Below, in pieces: positions 24,578 to 33,308 of a stretch of 64,000 nucleotides of DNA. Both the position numbers and the translations under genes were made by a program. The stretch spans positions 1 to 64,000 of the forward strand of contig NZ_PJJL01000072.1 in assembly GCF_002929505.1 (NCBI RefSeq), in the 5' to 3' direction. The DNA comes from Cryobacterium sp. Y57 (GTDB lineage Bacteria > Actinomycetota > Actinomycetes > Actinomycetales > Microbacteriaceae). Under the pieces are notes generated by a model. It saw only the letters and a program-made list of their open reading frames with translations, was not told the origin of the DNA and did not search any database. The stretch's first letter is position 1. Every line of letters begins with the position of its first letter.

Positions 24578-26884
24578 GTGACCGCTGTTTCCAAAACCTC
24601 TTCCCGCGGCGTCGCCGACACCGTTTCCAACGCTATTGCGACGCCCGACAAGGAGCAGCCCTACGGTGCACTCGGGCTCAAGGCCGACGAGTACGCGAAG
24701 ATCCGCGAAATTTTGGGCCGCCGCCCAACGAGCGGCGAGCTGGCCATGTACTCGGTGATGTGGAGCGAGCACTGCTCCTATAAAAGCTCGAAGATGTACC
24801 TGCGCCAGTTCGGCGACAAGGCCACCCCCGCCATGAAGAAAAACCTCATGGTCGGCATGGGTGAAAACGCCGGTGTGCTTGACGTCGGCGAGGGCTGGGC
24901 GGTCACGTTCAAGATCGAATCGCACAACCACCCCTCGTACATCGAACCGTTCCAAGGCGCTGCGACCGGCGTCGGCGGCATCGTGCGCGACATCATCTCG
25001 ATGGGCGCCCGCCCGGTCGCCGTCATGGATGCCCTGCGCTTCGGCGACATCAACGATCCCGACACCGCCCGCGTCGTGCACGGCGTGGTCTCGGGCATCA
25101 GCTTCTACGGCAACTGCCTCGGCCTGCCCAACATCGGCGGCGAAACCGTGTTCGACCGGGTCTACCAGGGCAACCCGCTCGTCAACGCTCTCTCGGTTGG
25201 CGTGCTGCGCCACGAAGACCTGCACCTGGCCAACGCCCGCGGCGTCGGCAACCAGGTCGTGTTGTTTGGAGCCCGCACCGGCGGCGACGGCATCGGCGGG
25301 GCATCCATTCTCGCCTCGGACACGTTCAGCGCCGGTGGGCCCACCAAGCGCCCCGCGGTGCAGGTCGGCGACCCGTTCGCTGAGAAGGTGCTCATCGAGT
25401 GCTGCCTCGAACTGTTTGCGGGCAAACTCGTCGAGGGAATCCAGGACCTCGGCGCGGCGGGCATCTCGTGCGCGACCAGCGAACTCGCCTCCAACGGCGA
25501 CGGTGGCATGTTCATCGAACTCGAGAAGGTGCTGCTGCGCGACCCCACGCTCACCGCTGAAGAGATTCTCATGAGCGAGAGCCAGGAGCGCATGATGGCG
25601 ATCGTCACGCCTGAAAAGCTCGAGGGCTTTCTCGCCGTCACCAAGAAGTGGGACGTCGAGACCAGCGTGCTCGGCGAAGTCACCGATACCGGCCGGTTGA
25701 TCATCAACTGGCACGGCGAAGAAATCGTCAACGTACTGCCGCGCACCGTCGCCGTCGACGGCCCCGTCTACGAGCGCCCGCTCGCCTACCCGACCTGGAT
25801 CGACGCCCTGCAGGCCGACACTGCCTCCGTGCTGCCGCGTGCGCTCGACGGCGAGACCCTGCGCGAGCAGTTCCTCGACCTGCTCGGCTCGCCCAACCTC
25901 GCCGACCCGAGCTGGATCACCGACCAGTACGACCACTACGTACAGGGCAACACGGCGCTGGCTTTTCCCGACGACGGTGGAATGATCCGCGTCGACGAAG
26001 AAAGCGGCCTCGGTTTTGCCATCGCCACCGACGCGAACGGCCGCTACTGCCAGCTCGACCCGTACCGCGGCGCGCAGCTCGCTCTCGCCGAGGCCTATCG
26101 CAACGTCGCCGTGACCGGCGCGATCCCGGCCGGCGTCAGCGACTGCCTCAATTTCGGCTCCCCCGAGAACCCCGAGGTCATGTGGCAGTTCCGTGAGGCA
26201 GTAACGGCCCTCGCCGACGGATGCCTGGAGCTCGAGATTCCCGTCACCGGCGGCAACGTCTCGTTCTACAACCAGACCGGCGACCAGCCGATTCACCCCA
26301 CCCCGGTCGTGGCTGTGCTCGGCGTGATCGACAACGTCGCACGCCGCATCCCGAGCGGCTGGCAGGACGACGGGCACAACATCTATCTGCTCGGCGAGAC
26401 CCGCCTCGAACTCGACGGCTCAGCCTGGGCCGGTGTCGTGCACAACCACCTCGGTGGTCGTCCGCCGGTTGTGGATCTCGGCCGGGAGAAGGCCCTCGCC
26501 GGACTACTGCACGCCGCGTCGAAGGAAGCCCTCATCGACAGCGCCCACGACCTCAGCGAGGGTGGGCTCGCCCAGGCCCTCGCCGAAGCCGTGATGCGTT
26601 TCGGTGTGGGCGCTCGGGTCTGGCTCGGTGACATTCTGGATCGGGACGAGGTGGACGCATCCACTGCCCTGTTCTCGGAGTCGGCTGGTCGCGTCATCGT
26701 CAGCGTGCCGCGCGAAGACGACGTGAAGTTTCTCGGCCTGTGTGCCGGCCGGTACATTCCGGTGCTGCGCATCGGCGTGACCGACGCCACCCTGCACGCC
26801 CTCGAGATTCAGGACGTCTTCGCGGCCTCGCTGCCAGAGATGCACAATCGACACCGCGCCACCCTCCCCGCCGCCTTCGCCTAA
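24578..26884 (+). CDS. purL: Phosphoribosylformylglycinamidine synthase subunit PurL
   Basis: From GTG 24578 the product has 768 residues, normal for the small PurL that works with PurQ and PurS. It converts FGAR to FGAM with ATP and glutamine-derived ammonia in purine synthesis. Visible signatures are [76 protein letters not shown] and [16 protein letters not shown] is chosen because GGGGAGAA precedes it and the residues upstream are not PurL-like. purQ and purS are not in this window. It starts the conserved, core-like half of the window. Confidence 0.97.
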   Translation: MTAVSKTSSRGVADTVSNAIATPDKEQPYGALGLKADEYAKIREILGRRPTSGELAMYSVMWSEHCSYKSSKMYLRQFGDKATPAMKKNLMVGMGENAGVLDVGEGWAVTFKIESHNHPSYIEPFQGAATGVGGIVRDIISMGARPVAVMDALRFGDINDPDTARVVHGVVSGISFYGNCLGLPNIGGETVFDRVYQGNPLVNALSVGVLRHEDLHLANARGVGNQVVLFGARTGGDGIGGASILASDTFSAGGPTKRPAVQVGDPFAEKVLIECCLELFAGKLVEGIQDLGAAGISCATSELASNGDGGMFIELEKVLLRDPTLTAEEILMSESQERMMAIVTPEKLEGFLAVTKKWDVETSVLGEVTDTGRLIINWHGEEIVNVLPRTVAVDGPVYERPLAYPTWIDALQADTASVLPRALDGETLREQFLDLLGSPNLADPSWITDQYDHYVQGNTALAFPDDGGMIRVDEESGLGFAIATDANGRYCQLDPYRGAQLALAEAYRNVAVTGAIPAGVSDCLNFGSPENPEVMWQFREAVTALADGCLELEIPVTGGNVSFYNQTGDQPIHPTPVVAVLGVIDNVARRIPSGWQDDGHNIYLLGETRLELDGSAWAGVVHNHLGGRPPVVDLGREKALAGLLHAASKEALIDSAHDLSEGGLAQALAEAVMRFGVGARVWLGDILDRDEVDASTALFSESAGRVIVSVPREDDVKFLGLCAGRYIPVLRIGVTDATLHALEIQDVFAASLPEMHNRHRATLPAAFA

Positions 26885-26929
26885 CCATCCTCGGTTTTTC
26901 GGTTTTCGGTTTTCGGGGCGTCGACCCGG

Positions 26930-27021
26930 GCATAACTCCTGCAATTTCTGCAGCGCACCACGCTCGGTCCCGGAATCACGCGGCGCTGTCGCCATCGGCG
27001 CGCAAATTGCAGGAGTTATGC
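26930..27021. repeat. Long inverted repeat after purL
   Basis: GCATAACTCCTGCAATTT (26930-26947) is mirrored exactly at 27004-27021. The 56-nt spacer contains a second, shorter pair (CAGCGC and GCGCTG). No T-run follows either arm, so a simple intrinsic terminator is unlikely. It lies between the convergent purL and SDR genes. Confidence 0.85.
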
Positions 27022-27052
27022 GCCGAGAGGCAGGTCGACCGGATGGAAATGG

Positions 27053-27976
27053 TTAGAGGAACGGTTCGTTGATCAGGGTCTCGGCTCGCTCCCAGAGGCG
27101 GGCGGCCACCGCGCGGTCGCGGGAGGTTCGGGTGGCCGACTGGCGAGTCGGGGCGCCGCGGGTGAGCAGGCGCGGGCCGAAGTAGTCGCCGCCATGGGCA
27201 TCCGGATCGATGGCCGCGCGCACGGTCGACCAGGCGCCGTGGTGCTTGCCCTGGGCTCCGATCGCGGTTTGCAGGCCGTCGATCACGCGTTTGCCGCGCG
27301 ACACCTCGTTGATCGAACGGATGCCAGGGGTCAGCCCCGAAATGGAATATCCCGGATGCGCCACCAACGACTGCACCATTCCGGCACCATTAGCCCGCAG
27401 GCGCCGGTCGAGCTCGAACCCGAACACCTGCATGGCAATCTTGGACTGCGCGTAGGCTTTCCACCCGTTATACGTGGTCGCCAGCTGTAGATCGTCGAGC
27501 GAGGAGTCCATCAGCCGGGAGATCAACGACCCGAGCGATACCACCCGGCTCCCGGGCGTGCGGCGGAGCGCCATGAGGCTGCCAGCGGTGAGCGCGAAGT
27601 GCCCGAGAAAATTCGTGGCGAAGATCAGCTCGTTGCCGTCGAGGCTCACCTGGCGATCCGTGGACGGATGCACGATTCCAGCGTTGAGAATCAGACCGTC
27701 GAGGCGCGGCAGCGCGCGTAAGGTCTCACTCACCTCTCGCACGGACTGTAGGTCGGCCACGTCGAGCTGCAACACCGAGACGGATGCCCCCGGGACGCGG
27801 GTGCGGATGGCCGCCGCCGCGGCATCGGCTTTGGCGAGGTTGCGGCAGGCAAGCACAACGTGGGCCCCCGTGCCGGCGAGCTGCTCGCTCGTGAAGTAAC
27901 CCAGTCCGGCGTTGGCGCCGGTCACGACGAAGGTCTTGCCGGACTGGTCTGGCAGCGAACGCGGGTTCCAGCTCAC
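27053..27976 (-). CDS. Short-chain dehydrogenase/reductase
   Basis: From GTG 27976 the product has 307 residues. The Rossmann start FVVTGANAGLGY is the NAD(P)-binding TGxxxGxG motif, NAG (LILNAGIVH) follows, and the catalytic Ser...YxxxK is SLGSLIS...YAQSK. The long C-terminal part resembles retinol-dehydrogenase/protochlorophyllide-reductase-like SDRs of actinobacteria. The start SWNPRSLPDQSGKT at 27976 fits relatives and avoids overlap with the chorismate mutase gene 4 bp upstream. The substrate is unknown. Confidence 0.85.
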   Translation of the reverse strand: MSWNPRSLPDQSGKTFVVTGANAGLGYFTSEQLAGTGAHVVLACRNLAKADAAAAAIRTRVPGASVSVLQLDVADLQSVREVSETLRALPRLDGLILNAGIVHPSTDRQVSLDGNELIFATNFLGHFALTAGSLMALRRTPGSRVVSLGSLISRLMDSSLDDLQLATTYNGWKAYAQSKIAMQVFGFELDRRLRANGAGMVQSLVAHPGYSISGLTPGIRSINEVSRGKRVIDGLQTAIGAQGKHHGAWSTVRAAIDPDAHGGDYFGPRLLTRGAPTRQSATRTSRDRAVAARLWERAETLINEPFL

Positions 27977-27980
27977 CCGG

Positions 27981-28364
27981 TTACGACGCTGCAATCGGCG
28001 ACGATGCTGGCTCCGACCCGGCAGAGCGCCCCGGCTCGACGGGCTCGCCGCCGGCGATTCGAACGTGGTGGTGGATCACCTCGGCGATGATGAAATTGAG
28101 GAATTTCTCGGCGAAGGCCGGGTCGAGATGGGCTTCCTCGGCGAGGCCGCGCAGGCGGTCGATTTGCATGAGTTCACGCGCCGGGTCGGCGGCCGGCAGC
28201 CCGTGGGCCGCTTTGAGCCGCCCGACCTGCTGCGTGAACTTGAACCGTTCGGCCAGCAGGTGAATGAGCGCGGCGTCAATGTTGTCGATGCTCTCGCGAA
28301 TGCTGTGCAGCTGCAGCGTCGCAGCCGCATCGGTGTCGGCGGGCAATTCCTCGTGTACGGCCAT
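27981..28364 (-). CDS. Chorismate mutase (AroQ type)
   Basis: From ATG 28364 the product has 127 residues. The AroQ helical domain reads LHSIRESIDNIDAALIHLLAERFKFTQQVGRLKAAHGLPAADPARELMQIDRLRGLAEEAHLDPAFAEKFLNFII, with the conserved Arg, Lys and acidic residues of the active site. It would rearrange chorismate to prephenate for Phe/Tyr synthesis. A Pro/Ser-rich tail follows. It is followed after 4 bp by the SDR gene, which is likely co-transcribed without an obvious shared pathway. Confidence 0.85.
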   Translation of the reverse strand: MAVHEELPADTDAAATLQLHSIRESIDNIDAALIHLLAERFKFTQQVGRLKAAHGLPAADPARELMQIDRLRGLAEEAHLDPAFAEKFLNFIIAEVIHHHVRIAGGEPVEPGRSAGSEPASSPIAAS

Positions 28365-28392
28365 CCTTTTACGATAATGCATGCCCACCCGG

Positions 28393-29349
28393 TCAAGCGG
28401 ATGCCGCCGCCCGGCTGCGCGCCCCGAACGACCGCAGCCGCAAACGTTTCTGCGTCAGCAGTATGCCGAGCAGCACCAACAGCGCCCCGGTCGGCTCGTG
28501 CCAGGAGAATGTTTCCGCGAGCACGAGTACTCCCAGCGCCACGCCGACCACGGGCGTCACGTAGGTCACCGTGGACGCATTGGTCGGACCCCAGGCGCGC
28601 AACACGTTGATGTTCCAGATATAGGCCAGGCCGGTGCCGAGCGCACCGAGCGCGACCAGGCACAGCACGATCGGCACGGTCAGCGCGACCGGGCTCCAGG
28701 CCAGCGCCGGCGTCAGAAGCAGCATGATGCCACCGGCAATGCCGATGTTCAAAAAGGCGAACGTCGATGCCGCGATCGGCCGCCCACTCAGAAAGCGGCG
28801 GGTGTAGCCGAAGGTGAAGCCGTAGCAGACGGCCGCGCCCAGGCAGGCAAACTGGCCCCAGAGATCGCCCGTGAGCGAGGAATACTGCCACGGTCCGATG
28901 ATCACGACAACACCGACGATGCCGACCACGACGCCCGCGACCTGCGCGCGCACGAGTTTCTCCACTCGAAAGGCGAGCGTCGCCATCAACGCCGTCATGA
29001 TCGGGGTGACCGCGTTGTAGATGCTCGCCAGGCTCGATGAGACGTATTGTTCGGCCCAGGCGAAGAGCAGGTGCGGAATCACGCATCCGCTGATCGCGAT
29101 GACCAGGAAGTGTAGCCAGACCACGCCTTCCCGCGGCAGCACCGGCCCGTTCCTGATGCGCGGACGGGTCACGAGCACGATCAGCCCGAGGGTCAGCCCG
29201 CCGAGCACGAGTCGCGACCAGGCGATCTGCCCGAAGCTGACGCCATCGAGCGCAACCTTCATGAAAAGAAAGCTCGATCCCCAGATCATTCCCATGCCCA
29301 GAAACTGCAGCACGATGAGGCTCTTGCTTGCGGCAGTCGTTGAGGGCAC
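28393..29349 (-). CDS. EamA/DMT family transporter
   Basis: The product has 318 residues with ten membrane helices in two EamA repeats. The opening IVLQFLGMGMIWGSSFLFMKVALDGVSFGQIAWSRLVLGGL and the second-repeat YIWNINVLRAWGPTNASTVTYVTPVVGVALGVLVLAETFSWHEPTGALLVLLGILL are typical of drug/metabolite exporters (RhaT/YdcZ-like amino acid or metabolite efflux). The frame is intact. It ends 29 bp before the start of the chorismate mutase gene, so the two may be co-transcribed, which could hint at aromatic metabolite export, but that is inference. Confidence 0.85.
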   Translation of the reverse strand: MPSTTAASKSLIVLQFLGMGMIWGSSFLFMKVALDGVSFGQIAWSRLVLGGLTLGLIVLVTRPRIRNGPVLPREGVVWLHFLVIAISGCVIPHLLFAWAEQYVSSSLASIYNAVTPIMTALMATLAFRVEKLVRAQVAGVVVGIVGVVVIIGPWQYSSLTGDLWGQFACLGAAVCYGFTFGYTRRFLSGRPIAASTFAFLNIGIAGGIMLLLTPALAWSPVALTVPIVLCLVALGALGTGLAYIWNINVLRAWGPTNASTVTYVTPVVGVALGVLVLAETFSWHEPTGALLVLLGILLTQKRLRLRSFGARSRAAASA

Positions 29350-29439
29350 TCCCCGAGCCTATAGCGGCCGCTGCCGAGCACGGGCCCGGCGGAGCTCAAC
29401 GTCTCACAAGCACCGAACTATGGCAGCGGATGCCGCTCT

Positions 29440-30252
29440 CTACGAAGACGCGTCGGCTCCGGCGTTGCGCTCGGTATCCGGCGTATCCGGCGCACCAGAC
29501 GCACCAGGCACATCCGGCGCACCAGGCACATCCGGCAGATCCGGCACATTCCCGGTGGCCCGACCAAAGCCGCCGTGTGGCCCGCCGCCCAGAATTGTGC
29601 CGCTCGGCCCGGTGGGACGCAGGTCGCGATAGGTCACGAACCGGCCCGCGAACGCGTCGAGGCGAGCGTGCAGCCCGGCGCGCACGGCCGGCCATTCGTC
29701 AGCGAGGATCGAGTAGACAGCGCTGTCCCGCCAGGTGCCGTCGGCCCGCGGGCAATCACGGCGCACGATGCCCTCGAACATGGCGCCGATGCCCAGGATA
29801 GCGGTGCGGGAACGCTCGTTGAGGGCATCCGCCTGAATCTTGACCCGGCCGAAGCCGTTCTCGAAGGCGGTACCGAGCACGAGCAGTTTGGTTTCGGCGT
29901 TGACGGGGGTGCCCCAAACGCGCGGGTCGTAGGCGGTCCAGCCGAGGTGGATGGATTCCTTGTCGACGTCGATGTCGCCGAGGGTGGTCGTTCCCACGAC
30001 GTCACCGTCGTTCGGGCCGCCGAGCAGTCGGACCACGTAGGGCAGGGCCTCCCACTGAAAGTAATCGTGCGCCCACTTGATGAAGCCGTCAACATCGCGC
30101 TGCAAGGCGGCCGGGCCGCCACCATAGCCGGCCGCGAACACTTCCGGGTGCGCGATAGCGCGCGCCAAGTCGGGCAATACTGCACTGCCGAGCGGTTGAA
30201 GCTGCACAAAACGACCGGTCAGGGTCAGGGAATGGGGTCTCACGGCGTTCAC
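29440..30252 (-). CDS. GNAT acetyltransferase with repetitive C-terminal tail
   Basis: From GTG 30252 the product has 270 residues. The N-terminal ~210 residues are a RimJ/RimL-like GNAT domain (RPHSLTLTGRFVQLQPLG; YDPRVWGTPVNAETKLLVLGTAFENGFGRVKIQADALNERSRTAILGIGAMFEGIVR; YSILADEWPAVRAGL). After it, the last ~40 residues are a Pro/Asp/Gly repeat (VPDLPDVPGAPDVPGASGAPDTPDT) with no place in the usual fold. The GTG start fits relatives better than the long upstream frame. It may acetylate an amino group of a ribosomal protein or small molecule; the target is unknown. Confidence 0.8.
   Translation of the reverse strand: MNAVRPHSLTLTGRFVQLQPLGSAVLPDLARAIAHPEVFAAGYGGGPAALQRDVDGFIKWAHDYFQWEALPYVVRLLGGPNDGDVVGTTTLGDIDVDKESIHLGWTAYDPRVWGTPVNAETKLLVLGTAFENGFGRVKIQADALNERSRTAILGIGAMFEGIVRRDCPRADGTWRDSAVYSILADEWPAVRAGLHARLDAFAGRFVTYRDLRPTGPSGTILGGGPHGGFGRATGNVPDLPDVPGAPDVPGASGAPDTPDTERNAGADASS
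29470..29560 (-). repeat. Short in-frame repeat encoding the P/D-rich tail
   Basis: Near-identical GGCGCACCAGACGCACCAGGCACATCC-like units are tandemly repeated inside the 3' end of the GNAT gene. The repeat is in frame, so copy-number changes would lengthen or shorten the Pro-Asp-Gly tail without breaking the gene. Confidence 0.65.
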
Positions 30253-30337
30253 CCAACCAGTGTGACAGGTCGAAGTGAGGAATTTTACACTCACCGCGCC
30301 AACCGGGCACATTGCGGGCCCGGTTGACGATTCAGAT

Positions 30338-31624
30338 CTAGTCGATCAGGTCGTGACGCACCACGATGGCTTCACGGTCGGGGCCGACGCCGATCGCCGA
30401 AATGCGCGATCCGCTCATGCTCTCGAGCGCGAGCACATAATTCTGCGCGGCCTGCGGCAGCTTGTCAAACGTGCGCACGCCGGTGATGTCCTCGGTCCAG
30501 CCGGGGAAGTTCTCGTAAATCGGAACGGCGTGGTGAAAGTCGCTCTGCGAGACCGGCACTTCGTCGACGCGCACACCATCAACGGAATACGCCACGCAGA
30601 CCGGGATCTCGGGCAGACCAGTGAGCACATCGAGCTTGGTCAGCACGAAGTCGGTGACGCCATTGATGCGCGCGGTATAGCGGGCGATCGGAGCGTCGTA
30701 CCAGCCGCACCGGCGCGGGCGTCCGGTGGTGGTGCCGAACTCGAACCCATTGGCGCGCAGGTAAGCGCCCGACTCGTCGAACAGTTCGGTGGGGAACGGA
30801 CCGCTGCCCACGCGGGTCGTGTAGGCCTTGACGACGGCGATGACCCGGTCGATGCGGTTCGGAGCGATACCCGAACCGGTAACCGCACCGCCCGAAGTAG
30901 CGTTCGACGACGTGACGAAAGGGTACGTGCCATGGTCGACATCGAGCATCGTGGCCTGGCCACCTTCGAACAATACGGTCTTGCCGGCATTCAAGGCCTG
31001 GTGCAAGAGCAGGGCGGTGTCGGTGACCATGGGGCGCAGGCGTTCAGCGTAGCTGAGCAGTTCGGTGACGATCTCCTCGACCTCGATGGCGCGACGGTTG
31101 TAGACCTTGACCAGCATGTGATTCTTCTGGTCAAGGGCACCCTCCACTTTTTGGCGCAGAATATTCTCGTCGAACAGGTCTTGCACGCGGATGCCGACAC
31201 GGTTGATCTTGTCAGCGTAGGCGGGGCCGATTCCGCGCCCGGTGGTGCCGATCTGGCGCTTGCCGAGAAAACGCTCGGTGACCTTGTCGAGGGTGCGGTG
31301 GTACGCGGTGATGACGTGCGCGTTGAGGCTGACCTGGAGCCGCGAGACATCGACGCCGCGCTCGGCCAACGCATCGAGCTCTTCAAACAACACCTCGACG
31401 TCGACGACGACACCGTTGGCGATGACCGGGATGACTCCGGGGCTCAGGATGCCCGACGGCAGCAGGTGCAGCGCGTACTTCTCGTCGCCGACGACGACGG
31501 TGTGGCCGGCGTTGTTGCCGCCGTTGAACTTGACGACATAGTCGACCCGGCTGCCGAGCAGGTCGGTGGCCTTACCCTTGCCCTCGTCGCCCCACTGGGC
31601 TCCGATGAGTACGATCGCGGGCAT
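30338..31624 (-). CDS. purA: Adenylosuccinate synthase
   Basis: The product has 428 residues, the normal PurA length. It joins IMP and aspartate with GTP to adenylosuccinate, the first step to AMP. Signatures: [21 protein letters not shown] (P-loop-like start), [27 protein letters not shown] with the conserved Lys/Arg and GTTGRGI loop, [14 protein letters not shown], and [15 protein letters not shown]. The frame is intact. The DUF3151 gene ends directly upstream of its ATG, and the two are probably co-transcribed. Confidence 0.97.
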   Translation of the reverse strand: MPAIVLIGAQWGDEGKGKATDLLGSRVDYVVKFNGGNNAGHTVVVGDEKYALHLLPSGILSPGVIPVIANGVVVDVEVLFEELDALAERGVDVSRLQVSLNAHVITAYHRTLDKVTERFLGKRQIGTTGRGIGPAYADKINRVGIRVQDLFDENILRQKVEGALDQKNHMLVKVYNRRAIEVEEIVTELLSYAERLRPMVTDTALLLHQALNAGKTVLFEGGQATMLDVDHGTYPFVTSSNATSGGAVTGSGIAPNRIDRVIAVVKAYTTRVGSGPFPTELFDESGAYLRANGFEFGTTTGRPRRCGWYDAPIARYTARINGVTDFVLTKLDVLTGLPEIPVCVAYSVDGVRVDEVPVSQSDFHHAVPIYENFPGWTEDITGVRTFDKLPQAAQNYVLALESMSGSRISAIGVGPDREAIVVRHDLID

Positions 31625-32110
31625 CTAGTCTTCTCCTCGAATAACGAAAGCTTCGGTGGGTGGTGCCGGGTCGAAGCCCGGGCTGCCGGTGTGCAGGGTG
31701 GCGATGATGGAGATAGCGCTCGCATCGGCATCCGTCAGAAAAGCCGTCAGGCGGGAGACCTCGTCGGACTCACCGATCTCTTCGGCGCCCCGGCGCAACG
31801 CGAACAGGGCGCGCAGCACGCCGCGGTTGGGTTCGTGGCGCCACGGAATGGGACCGTGGCCGCGCCAGCCGGCCTTGCGCAGGGCATCAAGTCCGCGGTG
31901 GTAGCCGACCCGGGCGTAGGCGTACGACTCCAGGAGTCGACCCTCAGAGTGGGTGGCATCGGCCAATTCAGCCCAGGCCAGCGGAGAGGTCGGGTGCACC
32001 TGCACTACCGCAGCGATCTCGCTCCTCGCGGTTCGGCGCAGGGCCTCGAGCACCTCCGGTTCCGCGGGAAGAAGGGTCTCGGGCTCAGAAATCAAATTGT
32101 CGCCGGTCAC
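31625..32110 (-). CDS. DUF3151 family protein
   Basis: From GTG 32110 (TGDNLISEPETLLPAEPEV) the product has 161 residues. It is soluble and helical (HPTSPLAWAELADATHSEGRLLESYAYARVGYHRGLDALRKAGWRGHGPIPWRHEPNRGVLRALFALRRGAEEIGE), matching actinobacterial DUF3151 proteins of unknown function, which are usually linked to purA or nearby core genes. The stop codon lies immediately before the purA ATG. An upstream AGGGTT could be a -10 box of a leaderless promoter for the GTG. Confidence 0.85.
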   Translation of the reverse strand: MTGDNLISEPETLLPAEPEVLEALRRTARSEIAAVVQVHPTSPLAWAELADATHSEGRLLESYAYARVGYHRGLDALRKAGWRGHGPIPWRHEPNRGVLRALFALRRGAEEIGESDEVSRLTAFLTDADASAISIIATLHTGSPGFDPAPPTEAFVIRGED

Positions 32111-32172
32111 ACTCAACCCTACCAAGGCCCAGGTGCCCTCACCCCGGCGACGGGCCCGGTCGGCCGAAAACG

Positions 32173-32541
32173 CTAGGCCGGGCTTTGCTGCCGGGCTGCG
32201 ACGCGCCAGCCGCCGTTCACGAACAGGTAGGTCGTCGACATGTTCAACTCGGCGACCACCTCTCCCCGGCGGGCGATCGCCTTGTAGACGACGACACCGG
32301 CGTGCTCACCGAGACGGATGATGGCGGGTTCGTGAATGCCGTAACTCTCCCACGGAGCTGCCTGGTCGAAATATGCGGTGACCTGGTCGCGAGTGATGAC
32401 GGCACCGGGCACGATCATCAGGGCGTCGTCGGTCATTTCGCGCTGATAGTACGCGCCACCCTGCCCACCCAGGATGGCCTGCCAGCCGGCGTTTTCTTCG
32501 TGAAGGAGCCGGGCGGGAAGATCGTCAGTGATCGCAGTCAT
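32173..32541 (-). CDS. SnoaL/DUF4440-like NTF2-fold protein
   Basis: The product has 122 residues. LHEENAGWQAILGGQGGAYYQREMTDDALMIVPGAVITRDQVTAYFDQAAPWESYGIHEP and the final VAELNMSTTYLFVNGGWRVAARQQSP show the NTF2-like cone fold typical of SnoaL or DUF4440 proteins, which bind small hydrophobic molecules or act as enzymes. No specific catalytic residue points to a substrate. It is a single gene, 42 bp downstream of the SpoU methyltransferase gene. Confidence 0.75.
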   Translation of the reverse strand: MTAITDDLPARLLHEENAGWQAILGGQGGAYYQREMTDDALMIVPGAVITRDQVTAYFDQAAPWESYGIHEPAIIRLGEHAGVVVYKAIARRGEVVAELNMSTTYLFVNGGWRVAARQQSPA

Positions 32542-32583
32542 ACCGTCACGCTAGCCCCAAACCGCCACCGAATACAGAAAAGG

Positions 32584-33234
32584 TCAGAACCGGTGCTGAA
32601 CCACCCAGGAATGCATGGTGACGGCCGCGGCGGCCGAAGCGTTGATCGATCGGGTCGACCCGAACTGGCTGATTTCGACGATGGAATCGGCGGCAGCGAT
32701 AGCCTCCTCCGACAATCCGGGGCCTTCCTGGCCGAACAGCAGAACGCAACGTTCCGGAAAGGTGAACGTCTCGATAATGACGCTGCCGGGCACGTTGTCG
32801 ATGGCGATGATCGCCAGCGCCTCCTTCTCGCACCAGTCCACAAAGGCGGCGACGTCGGTGTGGTGCAGAACATGCTGGTAACGGTCGGTGACCATGGCGC
32901 CGCGTTTATTCCACCGCTTTCGCCCGATGATGTGCACGGTGTCGGCGCCGAACGCGTTGGCGCTGCGCACGATAGAGCCGATGTTCATGTCGTGCTGCCA
33001 GTTCTCAATGGCTACGTGAAACGGATGCCGGTGTTCGTCCAGGTCAGCCACGATCGCCGCCATGTTCCAGTAGCGGTAGCGGTCGATCACGTTGCGGGTG
33101 TCACCATGCTCGAGCAGGTCGGCGTCGTAGCGCTCCTCGCTCGGCCACTCCCCCGGCCACGGGCCGACGCCGTAGGTGGATCGCTCGGGCGTGGAGTTGT
33201 CGGCGGCGAAGGTTGGGGCGGATGGCTCGGTCAC
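32584..33234 (-). CDS. SpoU/TrmH-family RNA 2'-O-methyltransferase
   Basis: The product has 216 residues. The SPOUT knot motifs are present: IENWQHDMNIGSIVRSANAFGADTVHIIG (motif 1, with the conserved Asn and Arg), CVLLFGQEGPGLSEEAI (motif 2) and VEISQFGSTRSINASAAAAVTMHSW (motif 3). It should methylate the 2'-OH of a tRNA or rRNA nucleotide with S-adenosylmethionine. There is no N-terminal RNA-binding L30-like domain beyond a short extension. The gene is divergent from mntH. Confidence 0.88.
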   Translation of the reverse strand: MTEPSAPTFAADNSTPERSTYGVGPWPGEWPSEERYDADLLEHGDTRNVIDRYRYWNMAAIVADLDEHRHPFHVAIENWQHDMNIGSIVRSANAFGADTVHIIGRKRWNKRGAMVTDRYQHVLHHTDVAAFVDWCEKEALAIIAIDNVPGSVIIETFTFPERCVLLFGQEGPGLSEEAIAAADSIVEISQFGSTRSINASAAAAVTMHSWVVQHRF

Positions 33235-33272
33235 AACTTAACCGTAACCTGCCTACAGCCCTCACATTTGGG

Positions 33273-33302
33273 CTTTCGGTTTGCCGAAAGTCTGGCTATG
33301 GT
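33273..33302 (+). promoter_or_regulatory. MntR-type operator and leaderless mntH promoter
   Basis: CTTTCGG-TTTG-CCGAAAG (33273-33290) is a 7-bp perfect palindrome overlapping the expected -35 position. TATGGT at 33297-33302 is a plausible -10 box 6 nt before ATG 33309, so the transcript would be leaderless. A DtxR/MntR-type repressor bound to the palindrome would block the promoter; mntR lies directly downstream of mntH. Confidence 0.7.
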
Positions 33303-33308
33303 TTCGGC

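Noticed and set aside
24506-26377. A 623-codon open frame on the minus strand opposite purL
   Set aside because: It is a shadow of the high-GC purL codons; its translation is low-complexity (DAAD/VAVG-rich), has no domain, and purL on the plus strand is unmistakable.
30275-32176. A 633-codon plus-strand frame opposite purA and DUF3151
   Set aside because: It is the antisense of two strongly recognised minus-strand genes and shows no motif of its own.
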